The notes beneath the pieces were generated by a model, which was not told the DNA's origin, did not search any database, and saw nothing but the letters and a program-made list of their open reading frames with translations. Made by a program: the position numbers and the translations under genes. DNA of 64,000 bases from Sphingomonas sp. CFBP 8760 (GTDB lineage Bacteria; Pseudomonadota; Alphaproteobacteria; Sphingomonadales; Sphingomonadaceae): positions 30,926-94,925 of the forward strand of contig NZ_JACYUG010000014.1 of the NCBI RefSeq assembly GCF_014841615.1. The letters run 5' to 3'. Of the stretch, positions 16,345 to 24,005 are shown piece after piece (the first letter of the stretch is position 1; the number at the start of each line of letters is the position of its first letter).

Positions 16345-17469
16345 GTGACGACGATCTGTATCGATTGTCGCTATATTGGTAGGCGCTACAGCGGCATTGC
16401 CGAGGTGATCCGCGGACTGATCGACAGAGTGCCGGCGCTTGCCCCCGATCTACGTTTCGTCCTGTTACGCAGCCCCGCGCATCCGGGACCGCTCAGCACG
16501 GCCCCCAACGTAACCGAGCGGGTCGTCCCGCAACCTGCCAACGGTCCCGCGACGATGTGGTGGCTGTCGCGTGTTGTCGACATGCGCGGTATCGCCGTCT
16601 TCCATGCGCCCGCCAACATCATGCCGGCGGGCCTGCACGTTCCGTGCGTCACCACAATCCACGACATCATGTGGCTGACGAACCCCGACTGGTGCCGGAC
16701 CGGCGCGCAGGGAATGGTGGATCGCTTATTCTACGGTCATGGGATACGGCGCGCCATGCGGTCGGCAAGGGCCATCATCACCGTGAGCCAAGCAAGCGCC
16801 GACGCCATCATCGCGCACGATCCGGTGGCCGGCGCGCGCACGCATGTAGCCTTGTCGGGGGTGTCGCCTCGTTTTCGGCCGATCGCGCCCGACTGGATCG
16901 CGCTTGCGGCGCTCGGCCTGTCGCCCGCCCGCCGCTTCGTGCTGACGACCGGGCAATATGCGCCCTACAAGAACCATGAAGGCGCCATCGCCGGTTTCGC
17001 GCACGCGTTTCGCGACCGGGCGGACATCGATCTCGTGATCGTCCAACGCGCCGGGCGCGGCAGCTATCGCCTGCAACGGCTCGCCGACCAATTAGGGATC
17101 TCCGATCGTTTGCGGCTGTTGACGGCGGTCAGCGAGGATATCCTGCTGTCACTCTATTCCGCAGCCAGCGTCTTCCTGCATCCCTCGCTGTGCGAAGGGT
17201 TCGGCAATCCGGTTGCGGAGGCGATGGCCTGTGGTTGTCCGGTAGTGACCAGCGCGGTGTCCGCGATGCCGGAAGTGGCAGGCGGCGCAGCGCGCCTCAT
17301 CGATCCGCACGATCCCAACGCCATTGCGCAGGCGCTGCAAGCGGTGGTCGAGGATCCGCAGGTCACGGGCGCGATGCGTGCGGCGGGGCTGGCCCGCGCG
17401 GCGGACCTGAATTGGAACACGGTCGCGACGACCACTCTTGGCGTATATCGACAGTTGCTGGTTCGATGA
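16345..17469 (+). CDS. Glycosyltransferase family 4 (capsule, divergent arm)
   Basis: A 374-residue GT4 enzyme starting at GTG 16345. The N terminus reads TTICIDCRYIGRRYSGIAEV, with the glycine-containing acceptor loop of the family. The donor domain has FVLTTGQYAPYKNHEGAIAG and EGFGNPVAE (E-x7-E), followed by AMACGCPVVTS and MPEVAGGAARLIDPHD. It begins the plus-strand arm of the capsule locus and its stop overlaps the next start (ATGA). That next gene is a CDP-alcohol phosphotransferase, so this enzyme may act on a polyol- or inositol-containing acceptor. The connection is from position only. Confidence 0.85.
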   Translation: MTTICIDCRYIGRRYSGIAEVIRGLIDRVPALAPDLRFVLLRSPAHPGPLSTAPNVTERVVPQPANGPATMWWLSRVVDMRGIAVFHAPANIMPAGLHVPCVTTIHDIMWLTNPDWCRTGAQGMVDRLFYGHGIRRAMRSARAIITVSQASADAIIAHDPVAGARTHVALSGVSPRFRPIAPDWIALAALGLSPARRFVLTTGQYAPYKNHEGAIAGFAHAFRDRADIDLVIVQRAGRGSYRLQRLADQLGISDRLRLLTAVSEDILLSLYSAASVFLHPSLCEGFGNPVAEAMACGCPVVTSAVSAMPEVAGGAARLIDPHDPNAIAQALQAVVEDPQVTGAMRAAGLARAADLNWNTVATTTLGVYRQLLVR

Positions 17470-18572
17470 TCGACATCGTCTTTGCCGATGCGGCCACGCC
17501 CGAATGCCGGGTGGCTGGTGTCCCCGCCGCGGCGCGTGCGGTCCATGCCGTGGCGCGGGCCTTTCCGGACGGCGATGTGCGCTGTACGATCCGGGCGGAG
17601 CCATCATGGATGCCGAGTGCGACTTGCCGTGCGGAATGCGCCCGACTTGCCCCGCACCTGCCGCTCGCGTTGGAAAATGATGGCGTGGGCGATGCATCAC
17701 CTCTCCGGCTTCGCCTCGACGGTGCGGCGTTGGTGCTTGCGGCGGCGACATTGCCTAGGGGCACGTCCTTCGAAACCGTCATTGCAGCGGGCGCAACGGC
17801 CACGCCGCGTCCGCGTGCTGCGCTGCGACAGGCGAGCCGCGCGATCGTCTTCGCAACCGGCAAGCCGGGCGACGGGCTCGTATCACGCTTCGTCAACCGG
17901 CCAATCTCGCAACGGATCAGTCGCGTCCTGCTACGCATCCCGGGCATCACGCCGCTCCACGCCACGTTCGGCAATGCGATCCTGGGGCTGGCCATGGCAC
18001 TTTGCCTGTTGCTGGGCGGCAAGACGGGACTCCTGGCAGGGGCGGTCCTTTTTCAGGCAGCCTCGATCCTCGACGGGGTCGATGGCGAAATGGCGCGGGC
18101 GACCTTTGGTACTTCCGATCGCGGTGCAATGCTGGACAGTCTGGTCGACGCGTTGACCAACCTGTCCTTCATTATGGGAGTAACGATCAACTTGGGGCTC
18201 GCAGGCGATCGTTCCGCCTGTACCGCCGGGACGGCCGGGCTCGTCATGCTTGCCAGCGGGCTGTTCCTGATCGGGCGGCGGGCGAAGGCATCCGGCCAAC
18301 CGGTCAATTTCGACGTCATCAAGGTGCATTTTCGCAAGCGGCGCTCGCGGGTCATGCAATGGCTGATCTGGTTCACAATGCGCGATTTCTTCGCCGCGGC
18401 GGGCGCGCTGCTGATCCTGTTCGACCTGACCCCTCAGGCGCTGTTCGCCTTCGCGACGGTCACGACGGGCTGGTTGATTGTTACCGTCACCGTTCTGCTG
18501 CGGACCAGCCGCAGACGCCATCCGTGGACGAACGATGGCGAGCGCCGCTACAGCGGGCGCCCCTCGGCCTGA
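17466..18572 (+). CDS. CDP-alcohol phosphatidyltransferase-family membrane enzyme
   Basis: A 368-residue protein whose C-terminal half is a CDP-alcohol phosphotransferase (PF01066). The signature is complete: D203, D206-G207, A210-R211, G220, D224 and D228 in the order DxxDGxxARx8GxxxDxxxD. Several membrane helices follow (about 170-195, 232-255, 300-345). These enzymes displace CMP from a CDP-activated alcohol using a second hydroxyl, making phosphodiesters such as phosphatidylinositol phosphate. Residues 1-130 are a separate soluble region of unknown fold, too short for an intact nucleotidyltransferase. It lies between a glycosyltransferase (ATGA overlap) and an unknown 798-residue protein in a capsule locus, suggesting a phosphodiester-linked polyol in the polymer or its lipid anchor. 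Confidence 0.85.
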   Translation: MIDIVFADAATPECRVAGVPAAARAVHAVARAFPDGDVRCTIRAEPSWMPSATCRAECARLAPHLPLALENDGVGDASPLRLRLDGAALVLAAATLPRGTSFETVIAAGATATPRPRAALRQASRAIVFATGKPGDGLVSRFVNRPISQRISRVLLRIPGITPLHATFGNAILGLAMALCLLLGGKTGLLAGAVLFQAASILDGVDGEMARATFGTSDRGAMLDSLVDALTNLSFIMGVTINLGLAGDRSACTAGTAGLVMLASGLFLIGRRAKASGQPVNFDVIKVHFRKRRSRVMQWLIWFTMRDFFAAAGALLILFDLTPQALFAFATVTTGWLIVTVTVLLRTSRRRHPWTNDGERRYSGRPSA

Positions 18573-18600
18573 ACAGCAAGGCGGATTGCGGAGTATGCGT

Positions 18601-20997
18601 ATGATTTCCGACCCCGACCTGCTGGCTGCTTTGTCTGATCCTTACTGGCAAGAACTGTATACCTTTTTGTCCGCGCGATACGGCGATGTCGGGCGGCTCA
18701 TCGTGCCCGCGCCCTTGCACCGCACACTTGCCGGTGCGGTTTGCCCGCAGAATTTAATCGGCCAGACGGATGGATTCGAGGCGGTGGCGATCCACAAGGG
18801 CGATTACACAGCGATCCCGGCGGATGTTCTCTACCCGGTGCTGATCGGATATCGTCCAGTCTTCGCCAATGCGGTCTTCATCGTCATGGCATCGTCCGCC
18901 ATCGGCGTTGCCGTCGATCGCGATCACATCGGTGCGCTGAGCGACATGATGACTTGGGCGCGGGCGCATGCGACGCCCGCGATCGTGCAGGCGACCCTTC
19001 CGCCACGAATGACGCTGGCGCCGGGCGATGCGCTGGCGCGGATGGCGCGGTTGATCGCGCGCGATCTGGTGAAGCCGGTGAAGGGCACCGGGCTGACGGC
19101 GGTTGCTGAAACCGCCCTCCCCTTTGCGGGCACCCGCTGGTTCTGGGGCGACGATGCCGCCAAGGTCGCCGAGCTATTCTGCCTCCCCACGCTGCGCGCC
19201 GTCGAACCCGAGCTCGTCGACCGGCTGATCGACACGATCCTGGCACTGTCGCGGGACGGGATCATCCAGCGGCGTCTCGGTCCGGCAGAGGCACGGGTCG
19301 AAGTGGCGGAGACGACCGACTTCCGCGTGCTGGGGACGTTCGTCATCACGTCCGGCGATCTGTCGCGCGGGCGCGTGCGGCAGGCGATCCGCTTCAACGA
19401 CGGGCGCACCCGCCCCATCGTCTGTTTCGTGCCGGGGACGCTGGAGTGTGAATGGCGCGGACGACGCCTGACCTGCGATATCGCCGCCAGCATCTTCGCG
19501 CATTCGATTGAGCAGCACGGTGACCATGTCCTGCTGCGCCATGTCAGCACCATTCGCCATCCCGACGACGTGATGCGCGAACTGGGGACGGTGACCTGCA
19601 CCTATACACTGGCGGCGGGACGTAGCGCGGTCGCTGTCGACCTGGTAGTAACCCCGGCGCGGTTCGTGACCCTGAGGGACATCAGCGTCACGTCGGGGCT
19701 GGGCGAATTGAACGAACTTGGCTGGTTCGATACGATCACGTCGTTGAGCGAGATGGGCGACGTCGCCATTACAGAGGCTCCATTGGGCCTGCCGCTTACC
19801 GGCAAGAACCCGGCGTATTTCGGTTTCTGGGAATCGCGCGCCCTACCCGGCCATGCGACGGGGGTCCACATCGTGCCAGACGATGGCCCGCCTGTTGAGA
19901 TTGCCGGTACGGTCGATGGCGAGCGTATCGCCAGCCTGCAATGGCGTTATCGTAGTCGATCCGCCACGCGTCATAAGCCGTTTGTGATCCGCGACGAGCG
20001 TTTGGTGACTGCTGGCGGCTATTACGACCGGGCGCCCGAATATCGAGCGCTGGTTCGGGAAACGGACCCGGCATGGTGCCGCGATCCGAGCATGACCTAT
20101 GATACGGGCGTCGAGCTGAACGCCGTAGCAACTTGGCTGTTCTTCGCGATCAATGGCCATTACGGCAATGTCCCACTGGCGCGCATTGCCGCGTTGCGCG
20201 CATGGTACGACCGGCATCTGGCGCTCTATCTCGATCATCTCCGCCTCGACGAGCCGAACCGGCACGAACGAATCTTCGTGCGCGGACTGGCTTTTGCTAT
20301 CCTGTCGTTGGACACGGCCGCGCGCGCCTTTCCGGACGCGTGCTATCGCGATACCGCCGATCAGCTGACCGAGGCGCTGCTTGGTACCGAAGTGGCGGTG
20401 GGGGGCATCGACGACGCGGGGATCTTCGGCAGCGGCTTGCCAGAGGCGGCATGGCGTCCCGAACTCGACAGCCAATGTGCGGCGCTGCTAGCGCTGGGGC
20501 GCATGGCATATGCACCAGAAGCAGCAGCTGCGCTGTCGCCTGCCATCGCGCGTGGGCTGGCGGCGCTGCGGATCTCGATCCCGACCGGCTCGTCCTATGG
20601 CAACGACCCACTCGATCATCCGACGATCGTCATTGGGCGGCATCGCCAGGACGACGATCTGATCGATACCGGCTTCTGGACCTACAAGCTCGGATTGGCG
20701 CTGCGCGCGTTCCACATCATCGCACACGGCGCCGAGATCGGCGTCATCAACCTGCCCACGCCGCTCCGTGCGCATTTGGCGGATCTTGATCGCACCGCCC
20801 GGGAGGCGTTGCTGTATGCGGCGGAATGCCGCAACGACGTCATTGAGGTGCGAACTTCGTTTAATGCCGGGGAGACGAACTCTGAAACCCAGCCATGGGT
20901 CGCATTGGGGTTAGTCTCTGATCTCGAACGGGTGATCGTAGGCGAACCAACGATGGTAGATGCATCATTGCGCTTCTTTCGTTTCCCGCATGTATAA
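18601..20997 (+). CDS. Unrecognised 798-residue protein of the capsule locus
   Basis: I do not recognise this family. The ATG at 18601 follows GGAG at good distance; another at 18595 is too close to it. There is no signal peptide and no clear membrane helix, so the protein is probably cytoplasmic. The first 220 residues are mixed helix and strand, about 250-480 looks beta-rich (VTCTYTLAAGRSAVAVDLVV), and 520-780 looks helical with aromatic, acidic segments (YDTGVELNAVATWLFFAING, DLIDTGFWTYKLGLALRAFH). A beta domain plus helical barrel occurs in polysaccharide lyases and glycoside hydrolases of the (alpha/alpha) toroid type. That similarity of shape is my inference. It follows the CDP-alcohol transferase by 28 bases and ends the operon. 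Confidence 0.75.
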   Translation: MISDPDLLAALSDPYWQELYTFLSARYGDVGRLIVPAPLHRTLAGAVCPQNLIGQTDGFEAVAIHKGDYTAIPADVLYPVLIGYRPVFANAVFIVMASSAIGVAVDRDHIGALSDMMTWARAHATPAIVQATLPPRMTLAPGDALARMARLIARDLVKPVKGTGLTAVAETALPFAGTRWFWGDDAAKVAELFCLPTLRAVEPELVDRLIDTILALSRDGIIQRRLGPAEARVEVAETTDFRVLGTFVITSGDLSRGRVRQAIRFNDGRTRPIVCFVPGTLECEWRGRRLTCDIAASIFAHSIEQHGDHVLLRHVSTIRHPDDVMRELGTVTCTYTLAAGRSAVAVDLVVTPARFVTLRDISVTSGLGELNELGWFDTITSLSEMGDVAITEAPLGLPLTGKNPAYFGFWESRALPGHATGVHIVPDDGPPVEIAGTVDGERIASLQWRYRSRSATRHKPFVIRDERLVTAGGYYDRAPEYRALVRETDPAWCRDPSMTYDTGVELNAVATWLFFAINGHYGNVPLARIAALRAWYDRHLALYLDHLRLDEPNRHERIFVRGLAFAILSLDTAARAFPDACYRDTADQLTEALLGTEVAVGGIDDAGIFGSGLPEAAWRPELDSQCAALLALGRMAYAPEAAAALSPAIARGLAALRISIPTGSSYGNDPLDHPTIVIGRHRQDDDLIDTGFWTYKLGLALRAFHIIAHGAEIGVINLPTPLRAHLADLDRTAREALLYAAECRNDVIEVRTSFNAGETNSETQPWVALGLVSDLERVIVGEPTMVDASLRFFRFPHV

Positions 20998-21009
20998 CGA
21001 CGGGCGATT

Positions 21010-21031
21010 GATCACTCAGAAGAGGGCAGTT
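21010..21031 (+). repeat. Left copy of 22-base direct repeat bounding the relaxase segment
   Basis: Begins with GATCA and ends with GGGCAGTT. It matches 19 of 22 positions with 28331-28352 in the same orientation; the 15-base cores CAGAAGAGGGCAGTT and CAGAAGGGGGCAGTT differ by one base. It starts 13 bases after the last capsule gene. The pair could be attachment-site or target-duplication remnants of an integrated element. Confidence 0.55.
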
Positions 21032-21129
21032 TAGCAGCCACGCCCCGCCACGTTCAATTGATCGATCAGCAGATCAAATGGCGTTGCGATCAGGCAATGC
21101 CCGGGGTTTCCGGGCAGATACGTTCTGCT

Positions 21130-21149
21130 GGCCGGCTGTCACGCCGGCC
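21130..21149. terminator. Terminator-like hairpin downstream of the capsule operon
   Basis: GGCCGGC at 21130-21136 pairs with GCCGGCC at 21143-21149 across a six-base loop. No T-tract follows. A weaker hairpin, TGCCCGG/CCGGGCA, lies just before it near 21100. Together they may end transcription of the operon finishing at 20997. Confidence 0.45.
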
Positions 21150-21293
21150 CTAAGGCCCCACGGGATGCCATAAATGATGCCGAGGCCACAAAACCAACCC
21201 ACGACCTAATTACGATCGGCAAAAGCAAGGAGCACACACCACGCTATGCATAGCGGTTGTGCAACGAGCGAAAAGTCGTTGGTGGACAATGGT

Positions 21294-21369
21294 GTAGCAG
21301 CGTAGCAGCATTGCTACCGGACGGATAAAAGCTGGCCGGGGACGTGCTACAGGCCTGCTACGCTGCTAC
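21294..21369. repeat. Cluster of six TGCTAC/GTAGCA hexamers with outer 15-bp inverted repeat
   Basis: GTAGCAGCGTAGCAG at 21294-21308 is the perfect complement of CTGCTACGCTGCTAC at 21355-21369. Two more TGCTAC copies lie between, at 21312 and 21345, making six hexamers in 76 bases. The spacing suggests a multi-site protein-binding region or a recombination site rather than a simple hairpin. Confidence 0.6.
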
Positions 21370-21540
21370 GCACGGCCTTGAGGGCCGCCATGACACCGGC
21401 TTGGCATCCCAGCCGGATATGACCGTCGGCGAGTCATATTCCCGCCCCGCGGGACGGCCGGAAACGTGGCCTCGGCAGCGGGTCCGGGTCAGTTTTCGAC
21501 ATCCTGCGGATCGCTCGTGGAGATGCCGGCCGAGCTTGCG

Positions 21541-22323
21541 ATGACAAGCAGTCGGATTGCCGACATGATGCCCGGCATGACCGACGATCCGACCTCCTCG
21601 CGCAAGCTTGCCGTGCTGATCGATGCCGATAACGCATCACCTCAAATTGCGGCGGGATTGTTCGAGGAAATCGCGAAGATCGGTGAGGCCAGCGTGCGAC
21701 GGATCTACGGCGATTTCACCGGTACGAGGCTTAAGGGCTGGGCCGAGATCGCGCCGCTTTATGCGTGCCTGCCGCATCAGAATTTCGCGAACACTGTGGG
21801 CAAGAACGCCTCCGATATCGCGCTGGTCATCGACGCCATGGACCTTCTGCATTCGAGGCGGTTGGACGGCTTCTGCCTGGTGTCGTCGGATGGCGATTTC
21901 ACCCGACTGGCAGCGCGTATCCGGGAACAGGGCATCGACGTTTTCGGCTTCGGCGAGAGCAAGACGCCGGCCAGCTTCCGGCAGGCCTGCAAACGCTTCA
22001 TCTACACCGAGAACCTGACGGCATCCGGGAAGGCCGCACTGGTCGTGACGGCGAGCCAGACCACAGGCGATTCCACAATGGCGACAGGCTTGCCGGCAAC
22101 GGCTGCCGCGTCCTTGATCGAGACCGCGATGGGGGGCAACTCGATGATCACGCCGGCTGGTATTTCCTGGGCTCGGTTGGGCAGCGGCTGATCACGCTGA
22201 CGCCGGACTTCGATCCGCGCAATTACGGCTGCGCCAAGCTCATCACGCTCGCCGAGAAGATCGATGCTTTCGACGTCCGCCGGGACGGTCAAGATCTACA
22301 TCCGCCCCCGCAAAGCGGCATGA
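21541..22323 (+). pseudogene. NYN-domain (LabA/DUF88-like) gene with two compensating frameshifts
   Basis: The N-terminal part encodes a PIN-like NYN ribonuclease domain: LAVLIDADNASPQIA, then NASDIALVIDAMDLL and LVSSDGDFTRLA with the expected acidic residues. The uninterrupted frame stops at 22191 after a changed tail. The expected C-terminal winged-helix-like domain continues in the -1 frame as HAGWYFLGSVGQRLITL and DPRNYGCAKLITLAEKI up to about 22280. It then returns to the first frame as TVKIYIRPRKAA with TGA at 22321-22323. One base seems lost in the G6 run at 22131-22136 and one gained in the CGGG near 22281. The product as written would lack the second domain. Real decay or read errors in G-runs are both possible. 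Start could be 21541, 21565 or 21577. Confidence 0.8.
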
Positions 22324-22353
22324 ACGTCGGCTCGACCTCGCGACCCGGACAGG

Positions 22354-22629
22354 TCAGCGGCGATCCTGAAAATCGGCACGTCGCGTGATGAAGAAGCGGT
22401 CATCGTAGAAGCGGATCAGCATGGTCATGCCGCTTGCCGCGGCTCCGGTCCAGCACAGGATCACCATGAGGGATGAGCCAAGCAGGAGATCGACGGCAAG
22501 ACCGGCAAAAAGCAGCACGACGCATAGCCAAGCCAAGCGGCGTCCGCTGTTCCAGTTACGCCGTTCGAAACCCATCAAACGGTTGCCCTCTGCCCACTCG
22601 GCCATGATCCTGTCGCTGCGCTGTTTCAT
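22354..22629 (-). CDS. Small two-helix membrane protein coupled to an XRE regulator
   Basis: From the ATG at 22629 the product is 91 residues; a longer frame to 22695 would run into the regulator gene and is rejected. After a charged N terminus (MKQRSDRIMAEWAEGNRLMG) there are two hydrophobic segments at about 31-50 and 52-70, then a basic tail. I do not recognise the family. The start lies one base after the stop of the XRE-type regulator (TGACATG), so the two are translationally coupled, and the membrane protein may modulate or be controlled by that regulator. Together they sit inside the repeat-bounded segment, opposite in direction to the relaxase operon. Confidence 0.65.
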   Translation of the reverse strand: MKQRSDRIMAEWAEGNRLMGFERRNWNSGRRLAWLCVVLLFAGLAVDLLLGSSLMVILCWTGAAASGMTMLIRFYDDRFFITRRADFQDRR

Positions 22630-22630
22630 G

Positions 22631-23056
22631 TCAGTCCCCTTGCGATAGCGCGAGTAGCATATGCCGCAGGCGCCGGCGTGTGTCAGCATCGGCATCGTCG
22701 CCTTCGTCGTAGAGCGAGCGGGCCAATACCTGGCAGCGACCGGGCTTGAGGCGCAAGCCGACGTCGACGCGGAGCGCTTCGATCATCGCCAGCAGCCGGT
22801 CGTACCGCTCCCACTCGACGGGGCCGTGATAGCGGGTGGGCGTGGTATCGGTGCCGAAGACCAGCCAGCCGGCATCGATCTCATGATCGCGGCACAGCTG
22901 ACGCACCACGCCAAGCGGCGGTTCGACCACATCCTTTTCCCAGCTGATCAGCGACCGGGTGGAGAAACCCAGCGCTTGCGCCAGTGCATCCTGACCCATT
23001 CCCGCCACGCGACGGATCGCCTTGATGCGGCCCCCGAGGGTTGAAAGCCCACTCAT
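22631..23056 (-). CDS. XRE-family transcriptional regulator
   Basis: A 141-residue protein with a Cro/C1-type helix-turn-helix at about residues 8-62: GGRIKAIRRVAGMGQDALAQ, then ALGFSTRSLISWEKDVVEPP and GVVRQL. The tail (65-141) is helical and acidic near the end and may mediate dimerisation. It is divergent from the mobilization operon, with 112 bases between the starts, the usual place for a repressor of transfer genes. The membrane protein gene follows with a one-base gap. No protease or peptidase domain is present, so it is not an ImmR/ImmA-like pair. Confidence 0.82.
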   Translation of the reverse strand: MSGLSTLGGRIKAIRRVAGMGQDALAQALGFSTRSLISWEKDVVEPPLGVVRQLCRDHEIDAGWLVFGTDTTPTRYHGPVEWERYDRLLAMIEALRVDVGLRLKPGRCQVLARSLYDEGDDADADTRRRLRHMLLALSQGD

Positions 23057-23168
23057 TCAAAGCTCATTGACATGAAGACTGCTTCACCTAGCGTAAGATA
23101 AACAACTGTGAGTGTATCCGGTCACGCTTTCGGAAGCGATGGTCTGACGCAAAGGGGGAAGACGGAGC
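23057..23168. promoter_or_regulatory. Divergent promoter region and candidate oriT
   Basis: This 112-base gap between an XRE regulator and a relaxosome-type gene should hold both promoters. It is AT-rich at its left end and includes the small hairpin CGCTT-TCGG-AAGCG at 23125-23138. The region next to relaxase accessory genes is where origins of transfer are commonly found, but I cannot identify a nick site by sequence. The oriT assignment is inference from position. Confidence 0.4.
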
Positions 23169-24005
23169 ATGTCGAGGACTATCCAGGTCAACATACGAGT
23201 GACGCCCGAGGAGCATGCCCGGCTGCTGAAATGCGCTGGCGATGCCGGCCTCGAACGCGGCGTATTTACCCGCGGCCTCGTCATGGAAGGTCTCGATCGC
23301 ATAGCCGGCGGTGAGCCCATGGTCCAACGCACGCTGCCCGGACCCGGTCACCTCGTCGCTATGGACGCCATGCTCAACAAGGCGATCATGGAAGTCGAAC
23401 GCTTCGCCAACAAATGGGCCGCCCATGAGGCAGAGCTGCTCTCGCTGGAGCGCAAGGATCAACTCGCGATGCATTCCGCGCGGGTCGAGTTCCTCAACGG
23501 CTTCCCTGAACGCATCTCCCGCAGCCTGGAGCCGATCAAGAAGGAGATGACGGCGATGAAGGCCGCGATCACGGACCAGCCGCGTCTCGATGCCATCGAT
23601 AAAAAGCAGGCGGAGCTTGTCGAGGCGGTGCGGGAGAATACCGAGGCGATCAAGGAAGTCCGAGAGGATCCACGCACGGTGACGGGTCTCGTGCTGGGTG
23701 ACGACCGCTTCTGGTCATCGGCGTCCATCTGCCTGTGGAGCCTGTTTATGGCAGGTGTCGGCGCCTTGTTCATCATCGGGTTGAGTATGTCCGTGCCCGC
23801 GGTTGGTATACCCTTGGCGCACAAGATGGCAGCGGGAGACGCCGAGTTCTGCCGGCTGGTTCGTTATCACTTCGAAGCCGAAATCTGCCAGGTGCCGGTC
23901 GGCCATCGCACCGATCCGATCGTGAAACCGGCAGCGGCACCGGCAGCGGGCAAGGGCTCCCGCACCAAGGCAGGCGCGGCATCAGCCAAGGTGAAACGCT
24001 CATGA
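23169..24005 (+). CDS. Ribbon-helix-helix relaxosome-type protein with coiled coil and membrane helix
   Basis: A 278-residue protein directly before the relaxase, sharing an ATGA overlap with it. Residues 1-45 (MSRTIQVNIRVTPEEHARLL) look like the ribbon-helix-helix domain of MobC/NikA-like accessory proteins that bind oriT. Residues 60-175 are a charged helical region likely to form a coiled coil. A single membrane segment follows at about 180-205 (ICLWSLFMAGVGALFIIGLS), then a soluble 70-residue tail with two cysteines, ending in a basic KGSRTKAGAASAKVKRS. Combining oriT binding with a membrane anchor in one chain is unusual; it could tether the relaxosome near a coupling protein. RBS GGGGGAAGACGGAG lies just upstream. 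Confidence 0.75.
   Translation: MSRTIQVNIRVTPEEHARLLKCAGDAGLERGVFTRGLVMEGLDRIAGGEPMVQRTLPGPGHLVAMDAMLNKAIMEVERFANKWAAHEAELLSLERKDQLAMHSARVEFLNGFPERISRSLEPIKKEMTAMKAAITDQPRLDAIDKKQAELVEAVRENTEAIKEVREDPRTVTGLVLGDDRFWSSASICLWSLFMAGVGALFIIGLSMSVPAVGIPLAHKMAAGDAEFCRLVRYHFEAEICQVPVGHRTDPIVKPAAAPAAGKGSRTKAGAASAKVKRS

Larger units (their letters stand above)
21032..21540. other. Non-coding segment inside the left end of the island
   Basis: About 500 bases without a credible gene. It contains the GC-rich hairpin at 21130-21149 and the cluster of TGCTAC hexamers at 21294-21369, but no ORF with coding character. Upstream in-frame extension of the NYN gene to 21466 is possible but looks unconserved. Confidence 0.5.
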
